Source of the DNA: Roseobacter sp. CCS2
GTDB lineage: Bacteria > Pseudomonadota > Alphaproteobacteria > Rhodobacterales > Rhodobacteraceae
Assembly: GCF_000169435.1 (NCBI RefSeq)
Contig: NZ_AAYB01000001.1
Coordinates: 1,054,001 to 1,118,000, forward strand
Length of the DNA: 64,000 nt
Reading direction: 5' to 3'
Part shown: positions 23,613 through 31,935 of the stretch, piece by piece
Layout: every line of letters begins with the position of its first letter
Numbering within the stretch: position 1 is the first letter of the stretch
Notes under the pieces: generated by a model
The model's input: the letters and a program-made list of their open reading frames with translations, nothing else
What the model was told of the DNA's origin: nothing
Databases searched by the model: none
Position numbers and translations under genes: made by a program

Positions 23613-24736
23613 TGTCAGTCCTTCTTCTTGCGACCTATGACACCAAGCAGGAGGAAGCAGATTATCTGATCCTTGGGCTGATGGCGCTGGGTGTGCCCGT
23701 CGAACAATGTGACATCTCGCTGAATGCTGGCGGGCAGCACTGGTCGCCTGCCGCCAAGGTCGCCGGCATGAAGGCCGCGACAGAGCGTGCCATAGCCGAG
23801 ATTAACAGCGCCCCCCAAGCCGGACGGCGCATGGTTGTTGCCATTGGCGGGGGTACGGGCGGGCAGATTGCGGTGAATGTGTTGCGGTCACTGCCATTGG
23901 CGATGCCGAAGGTACTGGTGACAACCCTGCCCTTTGATCCGCGTTATGTGATTGCTGACAGTTCTATCGTGTTGGTCCCAACGATTGCAGACCTCTGCGG
24001 GTTGAACGCAACAACGCGGGCGGCGCTTGATCAGGCGGCGGCTATTACCGGCGGGCTATATCACGCGACTTTGCCGACGGGGCCTGTGTCATTATCGCCA
24101 TCTGTTGGGGTTACGGCATTGGGTGTGACAGGGCCGGGAACAGACGTGCTCTGTAACAGATTGCGTGCCGAAGGCGATGAGGTGACCGTATTTCATGCCA
24201 ACGGTTTCGGGGGTGCTGCCTTTACCCGCTGGTCGCAGAACGAAGCCTTTAAGTCGGTCATCGACTATACCCCGCATGAACTGACCCGTTGCTATATCGC
24301 CGGTGTAAATGCTGATATGCCGGGCCGTTTTACCGCGATGGGCAATGTGCCGCGGGTCGTCTTGCCGGGGGGTGTGAATTTCATCGGCATGGGGCAATCA
24401 GACCTCATGCCGGAAACCTATCGCGCCCGCCCGCACTATAGCCATTCGCCCTTGTTTACGCATGTAGAATGCGCACCGGATGAAATGGAAACATGCGCCA
24501 ATATCTTGGGACAAGCACTGTTACAGGCGACGGCACCGGTGCGCGTCTTGATCCCCATGGGTGGCTTTTCATCCGAAGACAAACCCGGTGGCGCCATCGA
24601 AAACCCAAAGCTGCGCGAGGTCTTTCGTGACACGCTTGCCAACCATATCGACGTGACCAGCTTGCCCGGTCACATCAACGATCCTGCCACAGCCCATGCG
24701 GCTGTTGATGCTTTACGTGAAATCACAAAGGACTAA
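23612..24736 (+). CDS. Tm-1-like ATP-binding protein, UPF0261 family
   Basis: A 374-residue protein of the UPF0261/Tm-1 family: YDTKQEEADYL at 9-19, an IGGGTGGQIAV glycine-rich nucleotide loop near 78-88, and PDLCGLN-like and PGGVNFIGMG segments in the second half. The plant homologue Tm-1 binds a nucleotide and inhibits a virus replicase; bacterial members sit in sugar-acid catabolic clusters but their reaction is mostly unproved. In many genomes a TIM-barrel partner gene or domain follows; here the class II aldolase follows instead. The start overlaps the permease stop (TAATG), which ties it to substrate uptake. Confidence 0.88.
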   Translation: MSVLLLATYDTKQEEADYLILGLMALGVPVEQCDISLNAGGQHWSPAAKVAGMKAATERAIAEINSAPQAGRRMVVAIGGGTGGQIAVNVLRSLPLAMPKVLVTTLPFDPRYVIADSSIVLVPTIADLCGLNATTRAALDQAAAITGGLYHATLPTGPVSLSPSVGVTALGVTGPGTDVLCNRLRAEGDEVTVFHANGFGGAAFTRWSQNEAFKSVIDYTPHELTRCYIAGVNADMPGRFTAMGNVPRVVLPGGVNFIGMGQSDLMPETYRARPHYSHSPLFTHVECAPDEMETCANILGQALLQATAPVRVLIPMGGFSSEDKPGGAIENPKLREVFRDTLANHIDVTSLPGHINDPATAHAAVDALREITKD

Positions 24737-24741
24737 TCCCC

Positions 24742-25398
24742 ATGTTCGACCCTTCCGATATCGAAGCCAAGAAAGACGCGCTGATTTGGTCCGCGAACCG
24801 CTGTTTTCAAGGGGGGTTGCAAACGAACGCGGGTGGCAACCTGTCGGTGCGGTTGTCATCGGGGCCCGGGATTGTGATCAAACCGTCGGGCGTTGGTTTT
24901 GCCGAATGCAGCCGTGATAACCTGCAAGTCGTGCATCTGGATGGTACGATTGAACCATCCGCGTTCAAGCCGTCCAAGGATATGGATTTCCACCTCGACC
25001 TTTACCGTATCCGGCCCGACATCAACGCCATCGTGCATTGCCACAGCCCATGGGCCACAGGCTTTGCCAGTGCCGGGATCGAGATACCTTGCCTGACCGT
25101 GCAGACCATCGAAAAGATCGGGCGGATGCCGTTGATCCCGCTGTCTGACAACGGCGGGCCGCAAACCGAGGTCGAAATCAGCCCGGTGTTTCACGATACT
25201 TCGGTGCGGGCAGCAGTGCTGGCCAACCATGGCACCATCGGGGTCGGCAAAACGCTCACGGCGGCGCAATATCTGGCTGAGATTATTGAAGAAACAGCAC
25301 ATATTGCTTTTGTGCGGGACACACTGATGGCAGCACATGGCAAAACGACAGCTGATTTACCAGTTTATGGCACGGCAAAGGAAGCGCGGGGCGAATAG
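24742..25398 (+). CDS. Class II aldolase/adducin-family protein (218 residues), FucA-like
   Basis: Single-domain class II aldolase with the full metal and phosphate motifs: GGNLSVR near 32, SGVGFAE near 52, acidic residue in the DMDFH segment near 75, HCHSPWATGFA near 95, and ANHGTIGVG near 156 (third zinc histidine). Relatives include L-fuculose-phosphate aldolase and the 3-oxo-tetronate 4-phosphate decarboxylase OtnC, so either C-C cleavage or decarboxylation is possible. It starts five bases after the UPF0261 stop and ends the plus arm. Together with the 319-residue homologue on the other arm it gives the cluster two different aldolases. Confidence 0.88.
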   Translation: MFDPSDIEAKKDALIWSANRCFQGGLQTNAGGNLSVRLSSGPGIVIKPSGVGFAECSRDNLQVVHLDGTIEPSAFKPSKDMDFHLDLYRIRPDINAIVHCHSPWATGFASAGIEIPCLTVQTIEKIGRMPLIPLSDNGGPQTEVEISPVFHDTSVRAAVLANHGTIGVGKTLTAAQYLAEIIEETAHIAFVRDTLMAAHGKTTADLPVYGTAKEARGE

Positions 25399-25447
25399 GG
25401 CGAAAGCCACCAAGAACCTGCTTTATTGGGCTGAATTTGCGTAATAA

Positions 25448-25515
25448 TTGCGCGAAATGCCCGGTTTTTGCGCGAAATGAGAATGATCGTCATTTTTTCA
25501 CCACTTTTCGAAGTG
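25448..25515. promoter_or_regulatory. Region of repeats and palindromes upstream of the binding-protein/OmpA gene
   Basis: TTGCGCGAAATG occurs twice (25448-25459 and 25468-25479), exactly 20 bases apart and so on the same face of the helix. Directly after come two inverted repeats, AATGA-TCG-TCATT (25482-25494) and CACTT-TTCG-AAGTG (25502-25515). They lie 44 to 111 bases before the gene at 25559, where regulator sites are expected. I do not know the regulator. Confidence 0.5.
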
Positions 25516-25558
25516 TTATTAGTACAGTGAAGACCTGTAGCCAGTAACGGAAGAGTTT

Positions 25559-27181
25559 ATGATGAACATTACGAAAACCAAGAATAGTCGTTTGCCTATG
25601 GCAATCGGCACAGCGCTAGGCATTCTAGCGCTCGCAACGACCCCACTGACAGCGCAACAAAGTGCGCCGATCCAACTTGAAGCAAACGACGGCAGCATGT
25701 CGATCGCAGGCCAGCTTCTGAGCTTTGAAAACAATACCTACATCGTACAGACAGAGGGCCTTGGCACGCTGCGCATCAAGGCGGGTGGCGTGACCTGTAC
25801 AGGTATTTTGTGCCCAGAACGTCAAGAATACGGCCCAGAGTTTGGAATTTACGGATCGCGTACTGTTGGCACGACACTGATCCCCAATTTGCTGCGCGGC
25901 TATGCGCAGTCCGTGAATGCGACCTATGAAATCATCGCAACGGATGAAGCCGCCGAACGAATTGTCCGGCTGACAAATGCCGATGGCACATTGCGGGCAG
26001 AAATTGATTTGCAAACGCGTGGGTCCGGCAGTGCCTTTCCCGCGCTTGCAGAAGGTTTTGCCGCGATTGGTGTCGCTGACCGCCGCATGAAAGACAGCGA
26101 CGTCGAAAAACTGGCCATTGCCGGTATCCCTGATCTGCGTGACACAGCGGATGAAACAGTTTTGGGCGTCGATGGTATCGTCATGATCGCCCACCCAGAC
26201 AATCCGGTCCGCAACCTGACATCGCTTGAGATCGCCAGAATTTGGTCGGGTGAGATTACAAACTGGCTAGAACTTGGTGGCGGTAATGTTCCGATCACCG
26301 TGAATTCCTTTGGCGAAGGTTCTGGCGACCGTGCTGTCATGATGGATGCGCTGGTGCGCCCGAATGGCCGTGATGAAACGGCAGAAGTGGTACGCTGGAG
26401 CGCATACCAGGACATGGTTGACGCTGTGATGGCTGATCGCGGCGGTATCGGCTTTGTTGGCCGTTGGCTGGCACGCACCAATGATGTCAACCTGCTTGCT
26501 ATTCGCGAAACATGCGGGCTGTTGTCCCCGCCAACTGATTTCCGCATGAAGATCGAAGGTTACGCATTGTCTCGCCGTCTTTATGCCTACACCGCACCGG
26601 GCATTATCCACCCAGAGGCACAGGCATTTCTGGACTGGACACTGACCAGCGACGCACAATCCTACATCAAGGAAAGCAACTTTGTTGACCGCGAGCTTGA
26701 GCGGATGCGCCTGGAAGACATGGGTATGATGCTGGTGCACACTGCCGCGGTCGAGCCTGACTTTGATGGTGCGCAATACTCTGACATGATGCAGCAACTG
26801 CGCAGCGCTGACCGTCTGAGCACATCTTTCCGCTTTAACACAGGTTCCAGCGTGCTGGATGTCGAATCTATCCGTAACATCGAAGAACTGGCCGCACGTA
26901 TGGAAGCTGGCGAATTCGATGGACTGGAAGTGCTGCTGGTTGGTTTTGCAGATTCAGTGGGTGAGCGGGCTCGCAACACCGCCCTTGCGCAGAACCGCGC
27001 TGATGCCGTCCGTAACGTTCTGGCCGACACGCTGTCGCGTGAAAATGCACAACGTCTGCGTCCGATCAGCTATGGCGAATTGCTGCCCTTGTCGTGCAAC
27101 GAAGATGAGGTAGGCCGCGAGCGTAACCGCCGCGTTGAAGTATGGCTGCGTTTGCCAAACAGCCGCTCAGTGCTGCGCTAA
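25559..27181 (+). CDS. Periplasmic phosphate-binding-like protein fused to an OmpA cell-wall domain
   Basis: A 540-residue secreted protein in three parts. After a signal peptide (cleavage near TAQQ, residue 33) comes a short module (about 38-86) of form D-G-S ... G-x-L ... E/F ... G-x-L-R-I ... C-x4-C with cysteines 80 and 85. Then a PstS-like type 2 binding domain (about 95-390; GSGSAFPALAEGF, GIGFVGRW) and finally an OmpA peptidoglycan-binding domain (about 415-540; FADSVGERARNTALAQNRAD, ending in NRRVEVWL). It thus looks like a ligand sensor or scavenger tethered to the cell wall. The same cysteine module occurs three times in the protein at 62381-62971. Two adjacent ATGs (25559, 25562) follow GGAAGAG. 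It is monocistronic with a strong terminator. Confidence 0.85.
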   Translation: MMNITKTKNSRLPMAIGTALGILALATTPLTAQQSAPIQLEANDGSMSIAGQLLSFENNTYIVQTEGLGTLRIKAGGVTCTGILCPERQEYGPEFGIYGSRTVGTTLIPNLLRGYAQSVNATYEIIATDEAAERIVRLTNADGTLRAEIDLQTRGSGSAFPALAEGFAAIGVADRRMKDSDVEKLAIAGIPDLRDTADETVLGVDGIVMIAHPDNPVRNLTSLEIARIWSGEITNWLELGGGNVPITVNSFGEGSGDRAVMMDALVRPNGRDETAEVVRWSAYQDMVDAVMADRGGIGFVGRWLARTNDVNLLAIRETCGLLSPPTDFRMKIEGYALSRRLYAYTAPGIIHPEAQAFLDWTLTSDAQSYIKESNFVDRELERMRLEDMGMMLVHTAAVEPDFDGAQYSDMMQQLRSADRLSTSFRFNTGSSVLDVESIRNIEELAARMEAGEFDGLEVLLVGFADSVGERARNTALAQNRADAVRNVLADTLSRENAQRLRPISYGELLPLSCNEDEVGRERNRRVEVWLRLPNSRSVLR

Positions 27182-27198
27182 TCATCACGTAATTTTAG

Positions 27199-27230
27199 AA
27201 AGGCGCCGCGTTATCCTCGGCGCCTTTTTT
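27199..27230 (+). terminator. Intrinsic terminator after the binding-protein/OmpA gene
   Basis: AGGCGCCG (27201-27208) pairs with CGGCGCCT (27218-27225), preceded by AA and followed by a run of T. A classic rho-independent terminator 18 bases after the stop codon. Confidence 0.92.
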
Positions 27231-27312
27231 CGTCTCTGTCACTTATTTGGTGATACGGTGCGCGTTTCATGAACGCATTTGGAACAAGTAACCTTGTCGT
27301 CCCACAATGCGT

Positions 27313-27906
27313 CTAAGCCTGCTGATAACCGCGCGATTTAAGAAGCGCCATTGTCGCTTCCAGAATTGTCGCAAGGCGCTTTTTCATATCTTCCGGGTCA
27401 TCGACGCCGTATTTGGCGTTTTTACTTGCCGTATAGAAGAATTCCGAAACATCCTGCACCGCAGCGGGGCCGCCTGCGTCGGTCTGCAATTCTTTATTCA
27501 ACATCCCGTTTAGCAAGGCGATCCATTCTTTCTCGATCTCCGCCAATTCAGAAGCTGCGCTCATGTTCAGACCTTCAAGAATATCGGCCCAGTCCGGCGC
27601 GTTGCGTACCTCTGTAAACCAGCTCAGCGGCCCAATCCGCTGAAAAGCCGCCAGTTTTTGCTCGATGGTGCCGTGCTCGGCCCACTCCGTCTTGAGTTGC
27701 TCTAAGGTTTGTTTGCCAATCTCGCGGATCACGACGCGCAGAATATCGTCCTTGCTACCAAAGGCGTTGTAGACTGTCTGTCGTGTCACGCCCGCCTGGT
27801 TGGCTATGTCAGACATGGTTGTTTTGGTGAAACCATGGCGACCGAACATCACGCGTGCCGCTTGCACAATATTTAAGACTTTTTTCTCCATGATGCTGGT
27901 TGACAT
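27313..27906 (-). CDS. TetR-family transcriptional regulator
   Basis: A 197-residue repressor-type protein. The helix-turn-helix (about residues 10-55) shows the TetR pattern [36 protein letters not shown] in two pieces; the C-terminal part is a helical ligand domain. I start it at ATG 27906, with GAGG eight bases upstream; a GTG three codons earlier lies too close to that ribosome site. It diverges from the molybdenum hydroxylase genes over a short region full of inverted repeats, so it most likely represses them and itself until an aldehyde or N-heterocycle substrate appears. Confidence 0.9.
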   Translation of the reverse strand: MSTSIMEKKVLNIVQAARVMFGRHGFTKTTMSDIANQAGVTRQTVYNAFGSKDDILRVVIREIGKQTLEQLKTEWAEHGTIEQKLAAFQRIGPLSWFTEVRNAPDWADILEGLNMSAASELAEIEKEWIALLNGMLNKELQTDAGGPAAVQDVSEFFYTASKNAKYGVDDPEDMKKRLATILEATMALLKSRGYQQA

Positions 27907-27918
27907 CGCGCGCACCTC

Positions 27919-27968
27919 AAGTCAATTTTACAATCTGTACGTATGTGTAAAAGATGTCAAATTGACTT
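27919..27968. promoter_or_regulatory. Nested inverted repeats in the TetR / hydroxylase divergent promoter
   Basis: Two inverted repeats are nested: AAGTCAATTT (27919-27928) with AAATTGACTT (27959-27968), and TTTTACA (27926-27932) with TGTAAAA (27946-27952). The inner pair has the size and spacing of TetR operators. TTGACA on the minus strand (27955-27960) may be the -35 box of the regulator gene. Confidence 0.6.
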
Positions 27969-28005
27969 CAATCCCCCATGTGACTGGAAACCGGAGAGCG
28001 CACAG

Positions 28006-28467
28006 ATGAAGATCACAGTGAATGGCCAGCAGCATGAGGTTACAGTCGAAGATGACATGCCCCTGCTTTGGATTTTGCGCGATGAACTGGGCTATACAGG
28101 CACCAAATACGGGTGTGGCATCGCGCAATGCGGCGCTTGCACGGTGCATTTAGACGGGTTTGCTGTGCGGTCTTGCCAGATCCCGGCAAGCACGCTGGAC
28201 GGTGCCGATATCACCACGGTCGAGGGGCTGGGCACCCCTGATGCAATGCATGCAGTTCAGCAGGCTTGGGTCGACCACCAGGTTGCGCAATGCGGTTACT
28301 GCCAATCCGGCCAGATCATGCAAGCGGCTGCACTGCTTGAAACCAACCCCGATCCGACCGACGACGATATTGACACCGTGATGAGCGGTAACCTGTGCCG
28401 TTGCGGGACGTACCCGCGCGTTCGTGCCGCTGTCAAAACGGCCGCCGCCAACCTCAAGGAGGTTTGA
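28006..28467 (+). CDS. [2Fe-2S] small subunit of a molybdenum hydroxylase (isoquinoline 1-oxidoreductase type)
   Basis: Electron-transfer subunit of 153 residues. The plant-type ferredoxin cluster is seen as [17 protein letters not shown] near 40-56 with the fourth cysteine in VRSC, and the second cluster as [10 protein letters not shown] and [12 protein letters not shown] near 100-145. ATG 28006 has GGAGAG nine bases upstream; the open frame to 27943 would run over the operator. The two-subunit make-up without an FAD subunit, and the large subunit with a Tat signal, is that of IorAB or of periplasmic aldehyde dehydrogenases. The gene for the large subunit starts three bases after its stop. 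Confidence 0.92.
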   Translation: MKITVNGQQHEVTVEDDMPLLWILRDELGYTGTKYGCGIAQCGACTVHLDGFAVRSCQIPASTLDGADITTVEGLGTPDAMHAVQQAWVDHQVAQCGYCQSGQIMQAAALLETNPDPTDDDIDTVMSGNLCRCGTYPRVRAAVKTAAANLKEV

Positions 28468-28470
28468 TCA

Positions 28471-30711
28471 ATGGGTCGCATCAAAACAATCGCCCGTCGC
28501 AGTTTTCTGATCGGCTCTGCTGCTATTGCCGGTGGCGTCGCATTTGGCGTCTACGCTGTCCGACGTACCCCTGATAATCCCTTGGAAGACGATCTTGCAG
28601 CGGGGGCTGCCACTTTTAATCCGTGGGTTCTTGTCGACAGCGAAAAAGTAACTTTGATCACCCCACATGCCGACAAGGGTCAGGGTGTCATGTCGTCCCA
28701 AGCAGCCCTGATCGCCGAAGAGCTGGATATCGAATTCGGTCAGTTCGAGACAAGTTTCGGACGCCCGTCTGGTGCCTATTGGAACCGCGGCCTTAGCCAT
28801 GAAACTGTTCCGTTTGCACCGACCGACGAACGCTGGATTGCCAATACGATGCGTGACGTTGCCGGTGGTGCGATCAAATTGCTGGGCATGCAAACGACCG
28901 GTGGGTCAACCAGCATGCCCGATAGCTTTGACAAACTTCGCGAAGCGGGGGCGGTGGCGCGCGAAACGTTGAAACTCGCAGCCAGTCAGCAAGAGGGCGT
29001 ACCGGTTGAGAATTTGAGCACCGCAAACGGCGCGGTCATTTTGCCGGACGGCAGGCAATTGCCTTACACGTCCCTTGCGGCGGCTGCCGCGACTGTTGAA
29101 CCTGTGACCGATATCACGCTTCGCCCGCCCAGCGCGTGGCGTTTGATTGGCAAACCAATGCAGCGCCTTGATATCGTCGCCAAGTCGACCGGAACACAGC
29201 AGTTCGGAATTGATCTTGCACTAGATGGCATGGTGCATGCGACCGTCTGCACATCCCCACGGCGGGGCGGTACGCTTGATGGATATGACGCGACCGAGGC
29301 TATGACGATGCGCGGGGTCAGCGATGTCCTTGAGGTTACCAATGGCGTGGCCGTTGTTGCTGACAACACGTGGCGCGCCATTCAGGCCATAAATGCGATC
29401 AAGTTCGAATGGGGTCCAGCCCCCTATCCGGCAGAGCAAGCGGATCACTGGCAAACCCTTGAAGACAGCTTTACCGATGCGCGTTTGGATAGCACATGGC
29501 GCGATGATGGTGATGCCGCATCAACTTTGGCCGATGGTGATATTGTTGAAGCTACCTATCGTTCGCCCTACGTCGCGCATGCCCCGTTAGAGCCGTTGAA
29601 CGCGATTGTTTTGGTCAAGGATGACAGCGTCGAAATTTGGGCCGGCCATCAATCACCGTCGCAGGTTTTGATCGAAGTTGGTAAAATTACGGGCCATGAT
29701 GCCAGCCAGATTACGTTCCACAATCAGTTTATAGGTGGCAGTTTTGGTCACCGGCTAGAGTCTGAATTCATCAAGCAGGCAACCGAAATCGCAAACCAGA
29801 TGCGTGGCACACCGGTCAAATTGACCTACAGCCGGGAAGAAGATTTTGCGCAGGATTTCCCACGCCACCCGGCGATCGGGCGCGCGCGTGGCAAGGTTGA
29901 TGATGGCAAGGTGGTTGCGATTGACCTTGAAATTGCAGGCACGTCGGTTTTGACGTCACAACTGGGGCGGCAGGGCATATCGCTGCCTATGGCAGATCCG
30001 ACCTTGGCTGCCGGTGCCTGGAATAACCCGTATGATGTCCCGCACTACAGGGTGCGTACATACCGCGCGCCCGAACTGATGCCGGTATCAAGCTGGCGGG
30101 CGGTCGGGGCACCGGGTGCTGGCTTTATCTTTGATACGTTTCTGGATGAATTGATCCATGCCGCTGGTGCCGACCCGATAGAAGAACGCATCAGGCTGAT
30201 GGGGCATGACGTATCGCGCAAAGTGCTTGAAGCCGTGGCAGAAATGTCTGACTGGGGCGGCCCATTAGGCGAAAATCAGGCCAAGGGCGTCGCCTTTATT
30301 GAAAGCTTCGGTGTGCCGACAGCAGAGGTCGTTCAGGTCACCAATACCGACAGGGGTATCAAGATCGATAAAGTCTGGGTGGCCTGTGATGTGGGCACAA
30401 TCATTGACCCGATCAACTTTGAAAATAACGTCCAAGGGGGCGTTGTGTTTGGCCTTGGTCATGCGATGAATTGCGAACTGACTGTGTCTGACGGAAAAGT
30501 CGAACAGTCCAACTATCACGCGCATGAGGCGATGCGGATGCATCAATGCCCAGAAATATTCGTGCGCGGATTAGAGAACGGAACACAGGTGCGTGGCATC
30601 GGCGAACCACCCGTACCACCAGTAGCACCCGCGCTAGGTAACGCGATATTCGCGGCCACCGGTCAACGTATTCGCGAGATGCCATTCTGGAACCACGTCG
30701 ATTTCGCCTGA
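28471..30711 (+). CDS. Molybdopterin-binding large subunit, xanthine dehydrogenase family (IorB type)
   Basis: Catalytic subunit of 746 residues. A twin-arginine signal RRSFLIGSAAIAGG (9-22) sends the folded complex to the periplasm, where the [2Fe-2S] subunit is carried along. The molybdenum cofactor domains cover about 190-740, with GGSFGHRLESEF near 430, SWRAVGAPGAGF near 545, and the late GIGEPPVPPVAPALGNA holding the conserved catalytic glutamate. Members hydroxylate N-heterocycles or oxidise aldehydes, passing electrons to cytochromes. No dedicated XdhC-type maturation factor is visible downstream in this window, which is unusual; it may be encoded elsewhere. Confidence 0.92.
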   Translation: MGRIKTIARRSFLIGSAAIAGGVAFGVYAVRRTPDNPLEDDLAAGAATFNPWVLVDSEKVTLITPHADKGQGVMSSQAALIAEELDIEFGQFETSFGRPSGAYWNRGLSHETVPFAPTDERWIANTMRDVAGGAIKLLGMQTTGGSTSMPDSFDKLREAGAVARETLKLAASQQEGVPVENLSTANGAVILPDGRQLPYTSLAAAAATVEPVTDITLRPPSAWRLIGKPMQRLDIVAKSTGTQQFGIDLALDGMVHATVCTSPRRGGTLDGYDATEAMTMRGVSDVLEVTNGVAVVADNTWRAIQAINAIKFEWGPAPYPAEQADHWQTLEDSFTDARLDSTWRDDGDAASTLADGDIVEATYRSPYVAHAPLEPLNAIVLVKDDSVEIWAGHQSPSQVLIEVGKITGHDASQITFHNQFIGGSFGHRLESEFIKQATEIANQMRGTPVKLTYSREEDFAQDFPRHPAIGRARGKVDDGKVVAIDLEIAGTSVLTSQLGRQGISLPMADPTLAAGAWNNPYDVPHYRVRTYRAPELMPVSSWRAVGAPGAGFIFDTFLDELIHAAGADPIEERIRLMGHDVSRKVLEAVAEMSDWGGPLGENQAKGVAFIESFGVPTAEVVQVTNTDRGIKIDKVWVACDVGTIIDPINFENNVQGGVVFGLGHAMNCELTVSDGKVEQSNYHAHEAMRMHQCPEIFVRGLENGTQVRGIGEPPVPPVAPALGNAIFAATGQRIREMPFWNHVDFA

Positions 30712-30890
30712 GAACAGCAATTATGTTGCGAAAGGCCATCGCGGCTGTGGTAATATCTTGGCTTTGCAGGCGGTCTTTCAACGCGGTCTGAGCCAAGCTA
30801 TGGCCGGATACATTTATGACTTGGACTGGTAAATTGTGCTAGGTGGATGCGTCTGACGTGATCCGCACCACATCTTGAAAGGAACCTGTC

Positions 30891-31790
30891 ATGAGTATGA
30901 ACGCGGGCATCTTTGGCCTTGGTTCTATGGGCTATGGCATGGCGCAATCTTGCTTGCGTGCAGGGCTGAATGTCCATGGTTTCGACGTGATGCCAGACCC
31001 TGTTACGCGTTTTGTGTCAGAAGGCGGAAAGCATGGCCGCATTGCAGATGTTGCACCCGCCCTTGACGCTATTGTCGTTGTTGTACTGAACGCCGCACAG
31101 GTAGAAAGCGTCCTGTTCGGAGCAGAGGGCGTCGTGCCCCAATTGCGCGAAAATGCCGTTGTCATGGCTTGCGCCACTGTTCCGCCAGAGTTTGCAAAGG
31201 ACATGGAACGCAAATGCAATGCTTACGGCGTGCACTATCTTGATGCGCCGATTTCCGGGGGGGCGGTCAAGGCGGCAAAGGGTCAATTAAGCATCATGGC
31301 GTCAGGCAGCGCTGCTGCATTCACAGCGCTTTCACCGGTTCTGGATGCGACGGCCGAGACTGTGTTTCGCCTTAGCGATGCGGCTGGTGCGGGCTCTGCC
31401 ATGAAGGCGGTCAATCAACTTTTGGCTGGTGTTCATATTGCCGCAATGGCCGAGGCGCTGACCTTTGGCATGACGCAAGGCATCACACCTGCCACATTTA
31501 TTGAGGTAATTACAAAATGCGCGGGCAACTCTTGGATGCTGGAAAATCGCGCGCCGCATATTGTGGCGGGCGACTATACGCCCCAGAGTCAGGTCAATAT
31601 CTGGCCAAAGGACCTTGGCATCGTGCTGGAAACCGCAAAAGCGTCGGGTTTTCATGCCCCGATCACAGAAACAGCGCTGGCACAGTATCAGCGTGCGGTT
31701 GAGATGGGGCTGGGTGGCGAAGATGATGCCGCTGTGGCCAAGGTCTATGCCCAGAATGTCGGGCTAGATTTGCCGGATGACCAGTCATGA
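30891..31790 (+). CDS. ltnD: L-threonate dehydrogenase (LtnD), beta-hydroxyacid dehydrogenase family
   Basis: NAD-dependent oxidoreductase of 299 residues. The Rossmann loop is GIFGLGSMGYGMA at 5-17, the substrate signature DAPISGGAVKAAKGQ near 118, and the catalytic lysine lies in the KAVNQLLAGVHIA stretch near 170. The wording of blocks NAAQVESVLFG, LLAGVHIAAMAEAL, CAGNSWMLENR, DYTPQSQVNIWPKDLG and GLGGEDDAAV fits LtnD rather than 3-hydroxyisobutyrate dehydrogenase. LtnD oxidises L-threonate to 2-oxo-tetronate. The partner isomerase and DUF1537 kinase (OtnI, OtnK) are not in this window. The ATG has GAAAGGAA upstream. It precedes the peptide-type ABC operon by 145 bases. Confidence 0.82.
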   Translation: MSMNAGIFGLGSMGYGMAQSCLRAGLNVHGFDVMPDPVTRFVSEGGKHGRIADVAPALDAIVVVVLNAAQVESVLFGAEGVVPQLRENAVVMACATVPPEFAKDMERKCNAYGVHYLDAPISGGAVKAAKGQLSIMASGSAAAFTALSPVLDATAETVFRLSDAAGAGSAMKAVNQLLAGVHIAAMAEALTFGMTQGITPATFIEVITKCAGNSWMLENRAPHIVAGDYTPQSQVNIWPKDLGIVLETAKASGFHAPITETALAQYQRAVEMGLGGEDDAAVAKVYAQNVGLDLPDDQS

Positions 31791-31935
31791 CTTTAATCTT
31801 TAAGCATGGTGAAATCGCGATCACTTCTTCACTAAAAATTGCATTGCCTGGTGGCTTGGGACGCTCGAAACCACTTGACCTTGCGACAATTTGACCCCGT
31901 ACTTGATCAGGCACAACGCCTCGGAGGGACACATC

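Noticed and set aside
25400..25558. Possible Pho box for the phosphate-binding-like fusion
   Set aside because: No CTGTCAT-type direct repeat is present; the repeats there have another sequence, so phosphate control is not supported.
31809..31824. GTGAAATCGCGATCAC before the family 5 binding protein
   Set aside because: Only the outer GTGA/TCAC pair is symmetric; the inner palindrome is off-centre, so it is not a convincing operator.
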